A stretch of 64,000 nt of DNA from Ruania alkalisoli (GTDB lineage Bacteria; Actinomycetota; Actinomycetes; Actinomycetales; Beutenbergiaceae). Location of the stretch: NCBI RefSeq assembly GCF_014960965.1, contig NZ_CP063169.1, positions 1,521,581-1,585,580 on the forward strand, in the 5' to 3' direction. This document shows positions 17,203 through 26,534 of the stretch, piece by piece (position 1 is the first letter of the stretch; every line of letters starts with the position of its first letter). The position numbers and the translations under genes are program-made. A model generated the notes under the pieces. That model saw only the letters and a list, made by a program, of their open reading frames with translations. It ran no database searches and had not been told where the DNA came from.

Positions 17203-17913
17203 ATGCCACACCGCCGCAACCGAGGCCCTCGCGGTGACCTCGACCTCGAGCGTGTGCTGGATGCGGGCGAGGCACTGCTGGCCAACGGAGCGCCAGATCG
17301 CGTGAGTATCCGGGCGGTCGCCGCGTTCCTGGACGTGGCCCCGAATGCTCTCTACACCTACGTCTCCTCCAAGGCCGAGCTGCATCAGCGGCTCGCCGAC
17401 CGTGGTCTCGCCAGGATCGATCTGGAGTCGCTCGCCGCAGGCGCGGGTACTCCTGCCGATCGGCTGCTCGCGTTTGCGGTGGAGGCGCGCCACACGCTGC
17501 TCGCCCATCCTGGGGTGCTACGCATCCTGGCCACGACCCCGGTACGAGGGCCCGCGTCCGTGGCGCTCAACGAAGCACTGCTACAGACGTGCCGGGACGG
17601 CGGACTGGACCTCGCAGGAGCCCGGAGCCTGATCTACGCCCTCACCGTGTTCCTGCACGGCTACCTGTTCCTGGAGATCGGCGATCGTGAACGCGACCAG
17701 GAACCGGAGCCGTTCGATGTTGACCTGTCGACGGCCCCGCTCACCGCTCGGATGGCTCACCTGCCCTGGGACCCCGCGGGCGAGTTCGCTCGCGGTGTCA
17801 GAGCTTTGCTGTCCGGGCATGGACTGCCGGCTCAGGCCGACTCACATGAGGCATCCGCTGACACAGATCGGCCCGGCCACCGCGAGGTAGCCGGGCCGGA
17901 TCGCGCCGGGTGA
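17203..17913 (+). CDS. TetR/AcrR family transcriptional regulator
   Basis: 236 aa from ATG 17203. The N-terminal helix-turn-helix is LANGAPDRVSIRAVAAFLDVAPNALYTYVSSKAELHQRLAD (about residues 23-65). The rest is an all-helical ligand domain resembling TetR_C (HTLLAHPGVLRILATTPVRGP). Its start is 21 nt from the divergent CPBP protease start, so the two share one regulatory region. The ligand is unknown. Confidence 0.9.
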   Translation: MPHRRNRGPRGDLDLERVLDAGEALLANGAPDRVSIRAVAAFLDVAPNALYTYVSSKAELHQRLADRGLARIDLESLAAGAGTPADRLLAFAVEARHTLLAHPGVLRILATTPVRGPASVALNEALLQTCRDGGLDLAGARSLIYALTVFLHGYLFLEIGDRERDQEPEPFDVDLSTAPLTARMAHLPWDPAGEFARGVRALLSGHGLPAQADSHEASADTDRPGHREVAGPDRAG

Positions 17914-17938
17914 GTGTGCCAGGTCAGGAGTGCTCAGG

Positions 17939-19180
17939 TCAGGGAATGACGGCGTCCGGCATGTTGTCCATCGCCGCCCGGTTGGCCGCAGCGATGCTCC
18001 ACGCGGTCTCCCGCGGTGAGACTCCTGTACGCATCGACTCCTCCAGCAGCCGCGCGACCTTGGTGCGCATCTCGGTGTAGAGCCGGTCGAAGGAGTCGGC
18101 AGGGTCGGTGCCCACCCACCCGAACAGCAGCCACCAGGCCCATGCCGCGGCGCCGGTGTTGGCGACGATGTCCGGGACCACCATCACGTCCCGCCCGGCC
18201 AGCATGGCCTCCGCCTCCCGGGTGACGCCGGTGTTCGCGGCCTCGACGATCACCGATGCGGCGACGTCGTCGACGTTCGCGGGTGTGATCGCGTAGGAGA
18301 TGGCAGCGGGAACGAGGATGTCGGCCTCCACCGCCAGGACTGCCTCGCGGGGCAACTGGGTGACGGTGAGCGGCACCCGGCTGCGGTCGATGGTCCCGTA
18401 GTCGTCGCGCAGATCGAGCAGAGCGGGCACGTCGAGCCCGTTCGGGTCGTATAGCGTGCCGAGCGCATCGGCCATCGCCACCACGTGCACGCCAGCCTCG
18501 TGCAGGTAGAACGCAGCGGCTCCGCCCATCGTCCCGACTCCCTGGATCGCGACCTCGGGTTGCATCCATGCGCGCGTCTCGAAGACGCCGAGGCAGGCCT
18601 GCGCCACGCCGTAGCCTCCGATCACGTCACCGAGGACGCACCCGTCGTCGGTCATGATCTCCAGCCCGGCGCGCACCCGGTTGAGAGTGTCCGCCGGGTT
18701 GCTCGAGCGCTGGATCGCCGCGTGGAACGACTGGCCGAGTCCGACGGCGGCGAACGCGTCATCGATGCGCTGCTGGGTCACGCCGAGGTCCTCAGCGGTC
18801 ACCCAGTGGGCGTCCAGCCACGGCTTCATATCGGCGAAGAAGCGCTCCAGCACGCCGGTGGCGCGTGGGTCCTGCGGGTCGAAGTCGATCCCGCCCTTGG
18901 CGCCACCGACCGGGAGCCCGAAGACGGCGGTCTTGGCGGCCATGCCGCGGGCCAGGTCCTCCACCTCGGAGAGCGTGCATCCCGGGCGCATCCGGGTACC
19001 GCCGGTAGCCAGGCCGGAGACGAGGGTCTGGATGACGAGGTAACCGTGAGCGCCGGTGACCGGGTCGGTCCAGTGGATCCGCCGGTACGGCTCGGTTCGG
19101 GTCTCGACGCCTGTCAGCGACTGGCCGGCGCGGCCGTCGTCGGCGGATGGGTTCTGCCACCGTGTGTCGAGAGTCGTCAT
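17939..19180 (-). CDS. Glu/Leu/Phe/Val dehydrogenase
   Basis: 413 aa from ATG 19180, with AGGAGG 8 nt upstream. Oxidative deamination of an amino acid with NAD(P). The catalytic segment LPVGGAKGGIDFDP holds the active-site Lys, and the Rossmann domain begins at VAIQGVGTMGGAAAFYLHEAGV. LVPAAISYAITPANV and VVPDIVANTGAAAWAWW are ELFV-dehydrogenase hallmarks. Divergent from a LysR regulator that probably controls it. Whether it prefers Glu or a branched-chain residue cannot be judged here. Confidence 0.9.
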   Translation of the reverse strand: MTTLDTRWQNPSADDGRAGQSLTGVETRTEPYRRIHWTDPVTGAHGYLVIQTLVSGLATGGTRMRPGCTLSEVEDLARGMAAKTAVFGLPVGGAKGGIDFDPQDPRATGVLERFFADMKPWLDAHWVTAEDLGVTQQRIDDAFAAVGLGQSFHAAIQRSSNPADTLNRVRAGLEIMTDDGCVLGDVIGGYGVAQACLGVFETRAWMQPEVAIQGVGTMGGAAAFYLHEAGVHVVAMADALGTLYDPNGLDVPALLDLRDDYGTIDRSRVPLTVTQLPREAVLAVEADILVPAAISYAITPANVDDVAASVIVEAANTGVTREAEAMLAGRDVMVVPDIVANTGAAAWAWWLLFGWVGTDPADSFDRLYTEMRTKVARLLEESMRTGVSPRETAWSIAAANRAAMDNMPDAVIP

Positions 19181-19285
19181 CACGATCACCTCCTGCTGGT
19201 CGTCTTCTCGGTCCCTGAGGAGAGCCCTGACGGCGTCCCTCACCTGGTGCTTCCAGCGTGCGGGCGGCACGGCCGTACGTCTAGC

Positions 19286-19308
19286 AACGGTTCATGCACG
19301 GAATCGTT
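19286..19308. promoter_or_regulatory. Candidate LysR box in gdh-lysR intergenic region
   Basis: AACGGTTC (19286-19293) faces GAATCGTT (19301-19308), a 7/8 inverted repeat with a 7-nt spacer. It is 45 nt upstream of the lysR start and 105 nt from the divergent dehydrogenase. Confidence 0.4.
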
Positions 19309-19352
19309 CAGTTCTGCTTCAGGTTCGGCCTCCGGCGCGTACTCTGGCCGAT

Positions 19353-20276
19353 ATGGAGCTGTCTCTACGCCGCCTACGGATGCTGCGCGAGCTCCATCGC
19401 CGCGGAACTGTGACCGGTGCGGCAGCAAGCCTGCACTACAGTCCGTCGGCGGTGTCTCAGCAGCTCGCTCAGCTGGAGCGTGAGGTGGGTGCCACCCTGT
19501 TCGAACGGATGGGACGCCGGATTCGCCTCACCGAGCTGGGGGTGTTGCTCACCGAGCACGCTGAAGACATCCTCGATTCGGTCGAGCGTGCCGAGATGGC
19601 GCTCGAACACGCTCAGGGCGGTGTGGTCTCGCGGCTCGAAGGAGGTGTGTGGGCATCGGTCGCCTCGGGCCTGCTCCCGACGGCGTTGGCCCGGCTCGCC
19701 GAGGAACACCCCGGTATCGAGGTACGCACCACGGAGCTGGCTCCCGAGGACACCGCCGGAGCCGTGCTGGACGGCTCGCTCGACTTCTCATTCGTCATCG
19801 ACTACTCCGACTACGCCATGCCGTGGGATCCCGCGCTCGCCCGGGAGGTGATCGCGGTGGAGCGGCTGCACGCCGCCGTGCCCGCCGGGTCGATTCTCGA
19901 GACCAGCATTTCCCTGGCTGCGCTCGCAGAGACCTCCTGGGTGCTCGCTGGGCCCCGTTCTCACTTCGGCCGGGCCGTGCGGATCGCCTGCCGCCGCAAC
20001 GGATTTGAACCCCGGATCGCACACGAGGTCGAAGAGCAGTCCACCGCGCTGGCGATGGTAGCTGGCGGTCTGGGTGTCACCTTGGTCTCGGACCTCGTGC
20101 TCGACGTCGTTCCTGACGGCGTGGACATCATTGCGCTGACAGAGCCGGTCCTGCGCACCGTCTCCCTTGCCCACCGGGCCACCACTCCCACCCGGCGCTC
20201 CCTGGAGCTGGTGATCGACGCGGTGCGTGCCGCGGCAGCTGAGCGAGGGTTGGCGGCGAGCTCGACACCGCCGTGA
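19353..20276 (+). CDS. LysR family transcriptional regulator
   Basis: 307 aa from ATG 19353. The winged helix-turn-helix fills residues 1-60 (RRLRMLRELHRRGTVTGAAA, SPSAVSQQLAQLEREVG, LFERMGRRIRLTELG). The periplasmic-binding-like effector domain follows (WASVASGLLPTALARLAEEHPGIEV). The divergent neighbour is the ELFV dehydrogenase, its probable target. The 3' end is 26 nt from the convergent sensor kinase. Confidence 0.92.
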   Translation: MELSLRRLRMLRELHRRGTVTGAAASLHYSPSAVSQQLAQLEREVGATLFERMGRRIRLTELGVLLTEHAEDILDSVERAEMALEHAQGGVVSRLEGGVWASVASGLLPTALARLAEEHPGIEVRTTELAPEDTAGAVLDGSLDFSFVIDYSDYAMPWDPALAREVIAVERLHAAVPAGSILETSISLAALAETSWVLAGPRSHFGRAVRIACRRNGFEPRIAHEVEEQSTALAMVAGGLGVTLVSDLVLDVVPDGVDIIALTEPVLRTVSLAHRATTPTRRSLELVIDAVRAAAAERGLAASSTPP

Positions 20277-20301
20277 CCGGGTGCGCAGGCTACATGGGGA
20301 G

Positions 20302-21492
20302 TCAGAGCCGGGGCGCGGGAAGATCGAGCCGTGCAGTGAGGCCTCCTCCCGGGTTTGCTTCGAGCGTCAGCGTCCCTTCGTGCGCGTGGGCGATGGCAGC
20401 GACGATTGCGAGGCCGAGCCCGTGGCCGGTGCCGCGCGTGACGGTGCGGCCGTTGCCGCGGGCGAAAGGTTCGGTGAGTTGATCGAGCGTGTCGTCGTCG
20501 ATGACGGCGCCGGTGTTGGTGATCGTGAGACGTGTCCGGTCGGCGTCGGTTGAGGTGGCGATCGCGATCTTCCCGCCGGCGTGGTTGTGCCGGGCGGAGT
20601 TGCGCAGCAGGTTGGAGATGGCCTGGCGCATCAGGATCGCGCTCCCGAGGGTCCTCGCGCCGATGTCGTCCACTTCGACCGTGAGGTCCTTGGCCTCGAT
20701 CTCGTCGGCGAGCTCTGTCATGACCTCGTCGATGAGTGGGGTGAGGTCAACCGGTTCGGGGGCAAGGAGGGCGTTACTCGCACTGGCGAGGTCGAGAAGG
20801 GCCTCGACGGTGTCGATGTGGGACTGGTTGACGTCGCGGATGCGTTCGGCCAGTGCGCGGAGCTCGCGGGCGTCAGCGTCCGGGTCTGCGAGGGTGACAT
20901 CGATCATGGTCTTGACGGTGGTCAGCGGGCTGCGCAGCTCGTGGGAGGCGTTGGCGGCGAACCGTCGTTGTGCCTGGAAGGAGTGCTCGAGCGAGGCGAG
21001 CATGCGATCGAAGGTTTCGGACAGGTCGCGGATCTCGTCCCGGGGGCCATCCATGTGGATGCGGTGGTCGAGATCGCCGTTGGCCGCGCGGTTGGCGGCG
21101 GTGTTGATCGCGGCGATCGGCTCGATGATGCGACCGGCCATCACCCACCCGAGCACGGCCCCCAGGACGATGAGGATGCCGAGCGCGATCGCCGAGGCGA
21201 TCAGGAGGTTCTCGAGGAAGTCGTCGGCGCTCCTGATCTCCAGGGGCTGGGCCGTCCCGAATCCGGTGGGCTCGGTGGGGCCGGAGGCGGCGTCGGGGGA
21301 CGCGCTCGGATCGATTTCGGTTGCTTGGCGCACCTGCAGGTCGTAGCTCGGTACGTACCGCATGTAGAGATAGAGCAGTGCGATGAACACAAGGCCGCAC
21401 ACGGCGACGAGGCCGGCATAGCTCGCGCACAGGCGCGCGCGGATCGTCAGTCTGCGCCTGCGCGAGGCGGATCGCAGTTCCTGCGCGCTCAT
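20302..21492 (-). CDS. Sensor histidine kinase (HAMP, two membrane segments)
   Basis: 396 aa from ATG 21492, which overlaps the response-regulator stop as ATGA. Membrane helices lie near residues 20-42 and 95-117, enclosing a short external domain. A HAMP linker follows (IIEPIAAINTAANRAANGDLDHR). H-box FAANASHELRSPLTTVK, N-box ISNLLRNSARHN, G-box GHGLGLAIV. Closely resembles the kinase at 38928 in layout. The divergent MacAB-like export operon is the likely regulated target. Confidence 0.92.
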   Translation of the reverse strand: MSAQELRSASRRRRLTIRARLCASYAGLVAVCGLVFIALLYLYMRYVPSYDLQVRQATEIDPSASPDAASGPTEPTGFGTAQPLEIRSADDFLENLLIASAIALGILIVLGAVLGWVMAGRIIEPIAAINTAANRAANGDLDHRIHMDGPRDEIRDLSETFDRMLASLEHSFQAQRRFAANASHELRSPLTTVKTMIDVTLADPDADARELRALAERIRDVNQSHIDTVEALLDLASASNALLAPEPVDLTPLIDEVMTELADEIEAKDLTVEVDDIGARTLGSAILMRQAISNLLRNSARHNHAGGKIAIATSTDADRTRLTITNTGAVIDDDTLDQLTEPFARGNGRTVTRGTGHGLGLAIVAAIAHAHEGTLTLEANPGGGLTARLDLPAPRL

Positions 21493-22154
21493 GCGGCAGT
21501 GCCGAACCGATAACCGGCACCGGGCACGGTCTGGATGACCCAGGGCCGGCCGAGGCGTTTGCGAAGGTTTGAGACGGTGACGCGGACAGTGTTGCTGAAC
21601 GGATCCGCGTTGGCGTCCCAGGCCTGCTCGAGCAGAGTTTGTGCCCCCAGAGCTCCGCCGTCGGCCTTCATGAGGGTGTGCAGGACGGCGAACTCCTTCG
21701 GGCTCAGACGGATGAGGCGCCCACTGCGGTAAACCTCGCGGCGGAACGGGTCCAGCCGGACGCCGTGTGCGTCGAGGACCGGCGGACTGGCCGGTTGGTT
21801 ACGGCGTTCCAGGGCGCGTAGACGCACGACGAGTTCCGGGAACTCGAACGGCTTGGGCAGGTAGTCGTCGGCACCCAGCTCGAACCCGGCCACCCGGTCG
21901 TCCAGGGTGCCGGCAGCGGTGAGCATCAGCACGCGGACCTCCGGATGTTCGCGGGCGAGGCGAGAGCAGACCTCGTCGCCGTGGACACCGGGCAGGTCGC
22001 GGTCGAGAACCACGATGTCGTAGTTCTCGTCAATGACAGCGTCCAGCGCTCGCGTGCCGTCATGGACAACGTCCGCGGCGATCGTCTCGCGTCGCAATCC
22101 GGTGCGGATGGCGTCAGCGAGGTAGGGGTCGTCCTCCGCGATCAAGACGCGCAT
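21489..22154 (-). CDS. OmpR-family response regulator
   Basis: 221 aa from ATG 22154 (MRVLIAEDDPYLADAI). The receiver phosphoacceptor is the Asp in DIVVLDRDLPG; Thr and Lys lie in LMLTAAG and DDYLPKPF. The C-terminal winged helix ends with NTVRVTVSNLRKRLGRPWVIQTVPGAGYRF. Paralogous to the regulator at 40040, sharing VDPFRREVYR-like and NADPF-N-VR signatures. Cotranscribed with the kinase; divergent from the lipoprotein/efflux operon. Confidence 0.93.
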   Translation of the reverse strand: MRVLIAEDDPYLADAIRTGLRRETIAADVVHDGTRALDAVIDENYDIVVLDRDLPGVHGDEVCSRLAREHPEVRVLMLTAAGTLDDRVAGFELGADDYLPKPFEFPELVVRLRALERRNQPASPPVLDAHGVRLDPFRREVYRSGRLIRLSPKEFAVLHTLMKADGGALGAQTLLEQAWDANADPFSNTVRVTVSNLRKRLGRPWVIQTVPGAGYRFGTAA

Positions 22155-22311
22155 CGCATACCTCCGCTGATGTGTTGCCGACTGTACGGCAGCGAACCAC
22201 ACGAGGCGTTGTGAGGACATAAAGGAAATCCTGAACGTCTTGAGAACACCACTCTTGATCGACTGGTCGGAGCCGTCGGAGAAACCACGGTCACGATCTT
22301 GAGGAGTGCTG

Positions 22312-22803
22312 ATGAGTCAACCACGCCGAACCGTCACCTTTGCCACCACAGTGGCGGCCCTGCTCTTGGCGGGCGCGAGCCTGGCCGGATGCAGCAGCGA
22401 TGACCCGGACACGACTGAGGAGGGCTCGGGGCAGTCGTCGTTCTCCAGCGCGGAGGAGTATCAGCTCGCGTTCGCCGAGTGCATGCGCGATCAGGGCGTC
22501 GACATGCCGGATCCCGGGGAGGACGGCGTAGAGATCGGCGCCGGACAGGGCGAGGGGTTCATGGAGGCTGCCGAGATCTGTTCGGACGCGCTCGGCACGC
22601 CGCCCGGGGGTGAAGGTGGCGCTCGACCGGCGCAGGGCCAACGTGAGTTCGACCTGGCGATGGCGCAGTGCCTGCGTGAGAACGGCCTCGAAGTCCCTGA
22701 CCCAGCGCCTGACGAGGGGCTGACCGTTCCGATGGACGCCGGGCAGGATCTGCTCGCGGAGTGCGGGGCGGTCGCCGACGAGGCCGTGGGAGCCACGCCG
22801 TGA
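22312..22803 (+). CDS. Small lipoprotein with duplicated Cys motif, first gene of efflux operon
   Basis: 163 aa from ATG 22312, with GAGGAG upstream. Signal peptide with lipobox LAGC, then a Ser/Glu-rich linker. Two internal repeats are evident: LAFAECMRDQGVDMPDP (about residue 52) and LAMAQCLRENGLEVPDP (about residue 117). Each is followed by another Cys (EICSDAL; LAECGAV), so two disulfide-bonded units are plausible. Such proteins recur beside actinobacterial MacAB-like exporters. The role is unknown; it may be a periplasmic sensor or accessory subunit. Confidence 0.8.
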   Translation: MSQPRRTVTFATTVAALLLAGASLAGCSSDDPDTTEEGSGQSSFSSAEEYQLAFAECMRDQGVDMPDPGEDGVEIGAGQGEGFMEAAEICSDALGTPPGGEGGARPAQGQREFDLAMAQCLRENGLEVPDPAPDEGLTVPMDAGQDLLAECGAVADEAVGATP

Positions 22804-23951
22804 CGGCGATCCAGCACAGGAACGGTCCCGAGGCCGAGACCTCATCATCCGATTCCACCGATGCCCTTCCACCGCAGAAGCGTTCACGACGCCGGGTCGT
22901 CTTCGGCGTCCTCGCCGGAATCGTCCTTCTCGGAGCGACGGGGGCGGGGGCTTGGGCAGTCTCTACCGGCGCGTTCGCGGACTCCGGCCAGGACGACCTA
23001 CAGCAGCAGTTCGCAACCGAGCTCGTCGCGCGTGGCGATCTGGAAGAGAGCACCAACGCGACCGGAACCTTGCGATACGACGGATCTCGCGCGGTCCAGG
23101 CGGGACTAGCGGGCACGGTGACCAGGCTGCCCAACCCGGGGGCCATCGTCGCTGGCGGTGAGAGCTTGTACTCGATCGACGATGCACCCGTGTTCCTGCT
23201 GCGCGGCGAGACGCCCGCGTGGCGGGGGTTCGCCGGCGGGATGGAGGACGGCACCGATGTACGACAGTTGGAGCAGGCGTTGAACGATCTCGGCTTCTTC
23301 ACCGACGAGCCCGACGAGCAGTTCCGGTGGACGACCACCGAGGCGATCATGGACTGGCAGGAATCCCACGGGCTCGAACGCACCGGGGAACTGCCGTTCG
23401 GTTCCATCGTCTTTGCAGGCGGCGACCTGCGCATCGGCACGCTGACCGCGAACGTCGGTGACCAGGTCGCGGCGGGAACTGACCTGTTCGAGGCGTCCGG
23501 CACCACCCAGATCGTCGATGTGGAGCTCGGTCTGGCGGACCAGCAGCTCGCGGTCCTCGACACGGCGGTTGTGGTGCGCCTGCCCGGAGGCGAGGAGACG
23601 TCCGGGACGATCGTCTCTGTTGGCACACCGACCGAGACCGAAAGCTCGACCGGTCAAGCGACGACGGTGATACCGGTCGTGATCGCACTCGAGGACCCGG
23701 ACGCCGCAGCAGCGTTCCAGGAGGCCTCGGTCACGGTCGAGATCCCGAGCCAGTCCCGTGAGGACGTCCTCTCGGTCCCGGTCGGCGCGCTCCTGGCGAT
23801 CAGTCCCGATCAGTTCGGAGTCGAGGTGGTCGGCGCCGACGGTTCAACCCGTCAGGCGCCGGTCGAGACCGGCCTGTTCGCCGGTGGCCGCGTGGAGGTC
23901 ACCGGCGACGGTATCGCCGAGGGAACAGAAGTGGTGGTCCCGCAACGATGA
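22800..23951 (+). CDS. Efflux periplasmic adaptor with peptidoglycan-binding domain
   Basis: 383 aa from GTG 22800, overlapping the lipoprotein stop as GTGA. One N-terminal membrane anchor ([22 protein letters not shown], about residues 35-56). A peptidoglycan-binding-like domain follows ([17 protein letters not shown] through [14 protein letters not shown], about 155-200). The remainder resembles HlyD/MacA adaptor barrels ([34 protein letters not shown]). It would link the ABC exporter to the thick actinobacterial wall. Confidence 0.85.
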   Translation: MTAIQHRNGPEAETSSSDSTDALPPQKRSRRRVVFGVLAGIVLLGATGAGAWAVSTGAFADSGQDDLQQQFATELVARGDLEESTNATGTLRYDGSRAVQAGLAGTVTRLPNPGAIVAGGESLYSIDDAPVFLLRGETPAWRGFAGGMEDGTDVRQLEQALNDLGFFTDEPDEQFRWTTTEAIMDWQESHGLERTGELPFGSIVFAGGDLRIGTLTANVGDQVAAGTDLFEASGTTQIVDVELGLADQQLAVLDTAVVVRLPGGEETSGTIVSVGTPTETESSTGQATTVIPVVIALEDPDAAAAFQEASVTVEIPSQSREDVLSVPVGALLAISPDQFGVEVVGADGSTRQAPVETGLFAGGRVEVTGDGIAEGTEVVVPQR

Positions 23952-24637
23952 GCACTGTCATCACACTCGACAACGTCCAGCGCGCGTACGGCGACCCCCC
24001 GGTCCTGGCCTGCGCGGGAGTCTCGTTGCAGATCCACCGGGGGGAGTTTGTCGCCATCGTCGGGCCGAGTGGGTCGGGTAAGTCCACCCTGCTCAACCTG
24101 ATCGGAACCCTGGATCGGCCGACCGCTGGCAGCGCCCATATCGACGGCCTGAATGTCGAAGACCTCGACGACCGTGCGTTGTCGGCACTGCGGGCCCACC
24201 GGATCGGCTTCGTCTTCCAGCAGTTCCACCTCGCCGAGGGAGTCACCTCCCTCTACAACGTCGCCGATGGGTTGCTCTACACCGGAGCACCGCTCGGCGA
24301 ACGCCGTCGCCAGGCCGAGGTTGCACTCGAGCGGGTGGGCCTGGCCCACCGCCTGCACCACGTTCCGCATCAGCTCTCCGGAGGCGAGCGCCAGCGGGTC
24401 GCGATCGCGCGCGCCGTCGTAGGTAACCCGCCGTTGCTGCTGGCGGACGAACCCACCGGGAACCTCGACAGCACGGCCGGAGCGTCGATCGTCGAACTGC
24501 TGCACGAGCTGAACGCCCAGGGCACCACCGTGGTGGTCATCACCCATGACCGCGAGCTTGCCGCCAGGCTTCCCCGTCGTATCGCCATCAAGGACGGGCG
24601 TGTCGTCGCCGACTCCGCCCAGGAGACCCGCGCATGA
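23948..24637 (+). CDS. MacB/LolD-type ABC transporter ATPase
   Basis: 229 aa from ATG 23948 (ATGA overlap). Walker [13 protein letters not shown]-loop [13 protein letters not shown], signature [14 protein letters not shown], Walker [14 protein letters not shown]. Typical of the LolD/MacB class, which powers FtsX-fold permeases by mechanotransmission instead of direct membrane translocation. Overlaps the permease gene by 4 nt. Confidence 0.93.
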   Translation: MSTVITLDNVQRAYGDPPVLACAGVSLQIHRGEFVAIVGPSGSGKSTLLNLIGTLDRPTAGSAHIDGLNVEDLDDRALSALRAHRIGFVFQQFHLAEGVTSLYNVADGLLYTGAPLGERRRQAEVALERVGLAHRLHHVPHQLSGGERQRVAIARAVVGNPPLLLADEPTGNLDSTAGASIVELLHELNAQGTTVVVITHDRELAARLPRRIAIKDGRVVADSAQETRA

Positions 24638-25872
24638 GTGCCGTCACGACACCCACGACACCCACGAGCCCGACACCCACGACGAGCGGTCCGCCGCAAC
24701 GCTCGCGGCTGCTCCTGCGCGACGTCCTTCGCCTCGGTACGACCGGACTACGCACCCGGCCGACGCGGGCGGTCCTGTCCGCCCTCGGCATCGCGATCGG
24801 CATCGCGGCGATGATCGCCGTCGTCGGGACCTCGTCATCGAGCCAGGCCCGCCTGAATGAGCAGCTGTCCCAGCTCGGCACGAACCTCCTCACCGCGACT
24901 GCCGGTACCAGCTTCACCGGCGAGCAGACGAGCCTGCCCCCAGACGCTCTTGGGAAGGTCACCCTGATCGAGGGGGTCGAGTCGGCCAGCAGTACCGCGG
25001 CACTTCCGGTGAACGTGTACCGCAGCCCCCTGTCGGACGCGGCCGCCACCGGTGGGATCACCACCATGGTCGCCGACCACGACCTGCTGGACGTCACCTC
25101 CACTGAGGTTCGCTCGGGGACCTGGTTGAACGATGCGACCGCCGGCCTGCCCACCGTCGTCCTCGGCGATACCGCCGCTGCACGCCTCGGCATGGTCACG
25201 CCCGGCACCCAGGTGTGGCTCGGCGGGCAGTACTTCACTGTCATCGGGATCCTTGCGCCCTCGGCCCTCGCACCCGAGCTCAACACCGCGGCCCTCATCG
25301 GCACCGGGGCCGCGGAGAGTCTCTTTGGCTATGACGGCTCACCAACCGTGATCTACGAACGCTCTGCCGATGGTGCGGTTGAGGTCGTCCGTTCCCTTCT
25401 CGCGCCCACGATTTCCCCGCAATCACCGGGCGATGTGGACGTCTCACGCCCCTCGGACGCGCTCGCCGCGCAGAGCGCCGCGAACGACGCCTTCACGGGA
25501 CTTCTCCTCGGCCTGGGGTCGATCGCTCTGCTCGTCGGCGGCATCGGGGTGGCGAACACCATGATCATCTCGGTGCTGGAGCGCCGTCGCGAGATCGGGT
25601 TGAGGCGTGCCCTGGGCGCGACCCGCCACCACATCCTGATCCAGTTCCTCGCCGAAGCGCTCCTGCTGTCCGCGCTCGGCGGCATCTTCGGCAGCCTCCT
25701 GGGAGCAGCCGCCACAGGCGTGATGGGCCTCATCAACAGCTGGCCCTTCGCCCTGCCACCGGCCGCCATCGCCGTGGCGGTCGGTGCGACCCTCCTCATC
25801 GGAGCGATCGCCGGTCTCTACCCCGCCGTCCGCGCCGCGCGTACACCGCCCACCGCCGCACTCAACTCGTGA
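24634..25872 (+). CDS. MacB/FtsX-type ABC permease
   Basis: 412 aa from ATG 24634. A low-complexity Thr/Pro N-terminus (residues 4-18) is encoded by tandem ACGACACCC-like units. First membrane helix near residue 45 ([21 protein letters not shown]), a large extracytoplasmic MacB_PCD domain to about 285, then three helices ([41 protein letters not shown] coupling helix). With the ATPase and adaptor it forms a tripartite-like exporter for antibiotics, peptides or lipids. The 3' end overlaps the convergent XRE gene by 11 nt. Confidence 0.9.
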   Translation: MSAVTTPTTPTSPTPTTSGPPQRSRLLLRDVLRLGTTGLRTRPTRAVLSALGIAIGIAAMIAVVGTSSSSQARLNEQLSQLGTNLLTATAGTSFTGEQTSLPPDALGKVTLIEGVESASSTAALPVNVYRSPLSDAAATGGITTMVADHDLLDVTSTEVRSGTWLNDATAGLPTVVLGDTAAARLGMVTPGTQVWLGGQYFTVIGILAPSALAPELNTAALIGTGAAESLFGYDGSPTVIYERSADGAVEVVRSLLAPTISPQSPGDVDVSRPSDALAAQSAANDAFTGLLLGLGSIALLVGGIGVANTMIISVLERRREIGLRRALGATRHHILIQFLAEALLLSALGGIFGSLLGAAATGVMGLINSWPFALPPAAIAVAVGATLLIGAIAGLYPAVRAARTPPTAALNS

Positions 25873-26428
25873 CGCGCGCCACCGCCCGATCGCCCTTCGG
25901 CCCGAACATATGCAGGATCTCGACGGCGGTGTCCCCGGCCGGGCCGAACCAGTGCGGAACCGAAGCGTCGAACTCGGCCGTCTCGCCCGGTGTGAGCTCG
26001 TGCTCGTCGTCGCCCAGCACCAGCCTCAGGGTGCCAGCGAGAACGTAGAGCCAGGCGTGGCCCTCGTGGGAAGTCAACTGGGGCTTGCGTGGCCCTAGCA
26101 CGTGCTTGAACACCTGAACCCGGCCGGGGTAGCGCGTCAGTGGCACGATCACTCCGCCACGGGTCTGACGACGGGGCTCCAGATGGACGCGCGGGTCACC
26201 GGTGCCGGGAGCGTCGACGATCCGGTCCAGCGCCACTCGATAGATGCGGGCCAGGGGGATCAACAGTTCCAACGTGGGCTGGCGATGTCCCGTCTCCAGC
26301 CGCGAGAGTGTGCTCACCGACGTGCTGGTCTGCTCGGCGACGTTCTCGAGCGAGAGTCCACGTGACCGGCGAATCTCACGGAGTCGGGGCCCGATACCGC
26401 TGAGGATCTGAGCGACGTCTGCATCCAC
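25862..26428 (-). CDS. XRE-family regulator with C-terminal cupin
   Basis: 188 aa from ATG 26428. Helix-turn-helix at about residues 14-62 (LREIRRSRGLSLENVAEQ, SVSTLSRLETGHRQPTL), then a cupin_2 barrel (LTSHEGHAWLYVLAGTLRLVLGDDEHELTPGETAEFDASVPHWF split over 118-165). This architecture binds a small effector in the cupin and usually represses a neighbouring gene. The divergent MFS exporter is the likely target, with a perfect operator palindrome 10 nt from this start. Confidence 0.92.
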   Translation of the reverse strand: MDADVAQILSGIGPRLREIRRSRGLSLENVAEQTSTSVSTLSRLETGHRQPTLELLIPLARIYRVALDRIVDAPGTGDPRVHLEPRRQTRGGVIVPLTRYPGRVQVFKHVLGPRKPQLTSHEGHAWLYVLAGTLRLVLGDDEHELTPGETAEFDASVPHWFGPAGDTAVEILHMFGPKGDRAVARVTS

Positions 26429-26437
26429 GGGGAGATC

Positions 26438-26454
26438 TTTGCAGATTCTGCAAA
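26438..26454. promoter_or_regulatory. Candidate XRE operator
   Basis: TTTGCAG-ATT-CTGCAAA is a perfect 7-bp inverted repeat with 3-nt spacer in the 106-nt gap between the xre and mfs starts. It stands out as AT-rich in a GC-rich region. Confidence 0.55.
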
Positions 26455-26534
26455 CCTCCGCCGCGTGCGCTCAGTCCTGCCCGCAGGATGACTAGCGGCA
26501 CAGCATGTGGCATGTCATGAGAGCGGAGATCCGG

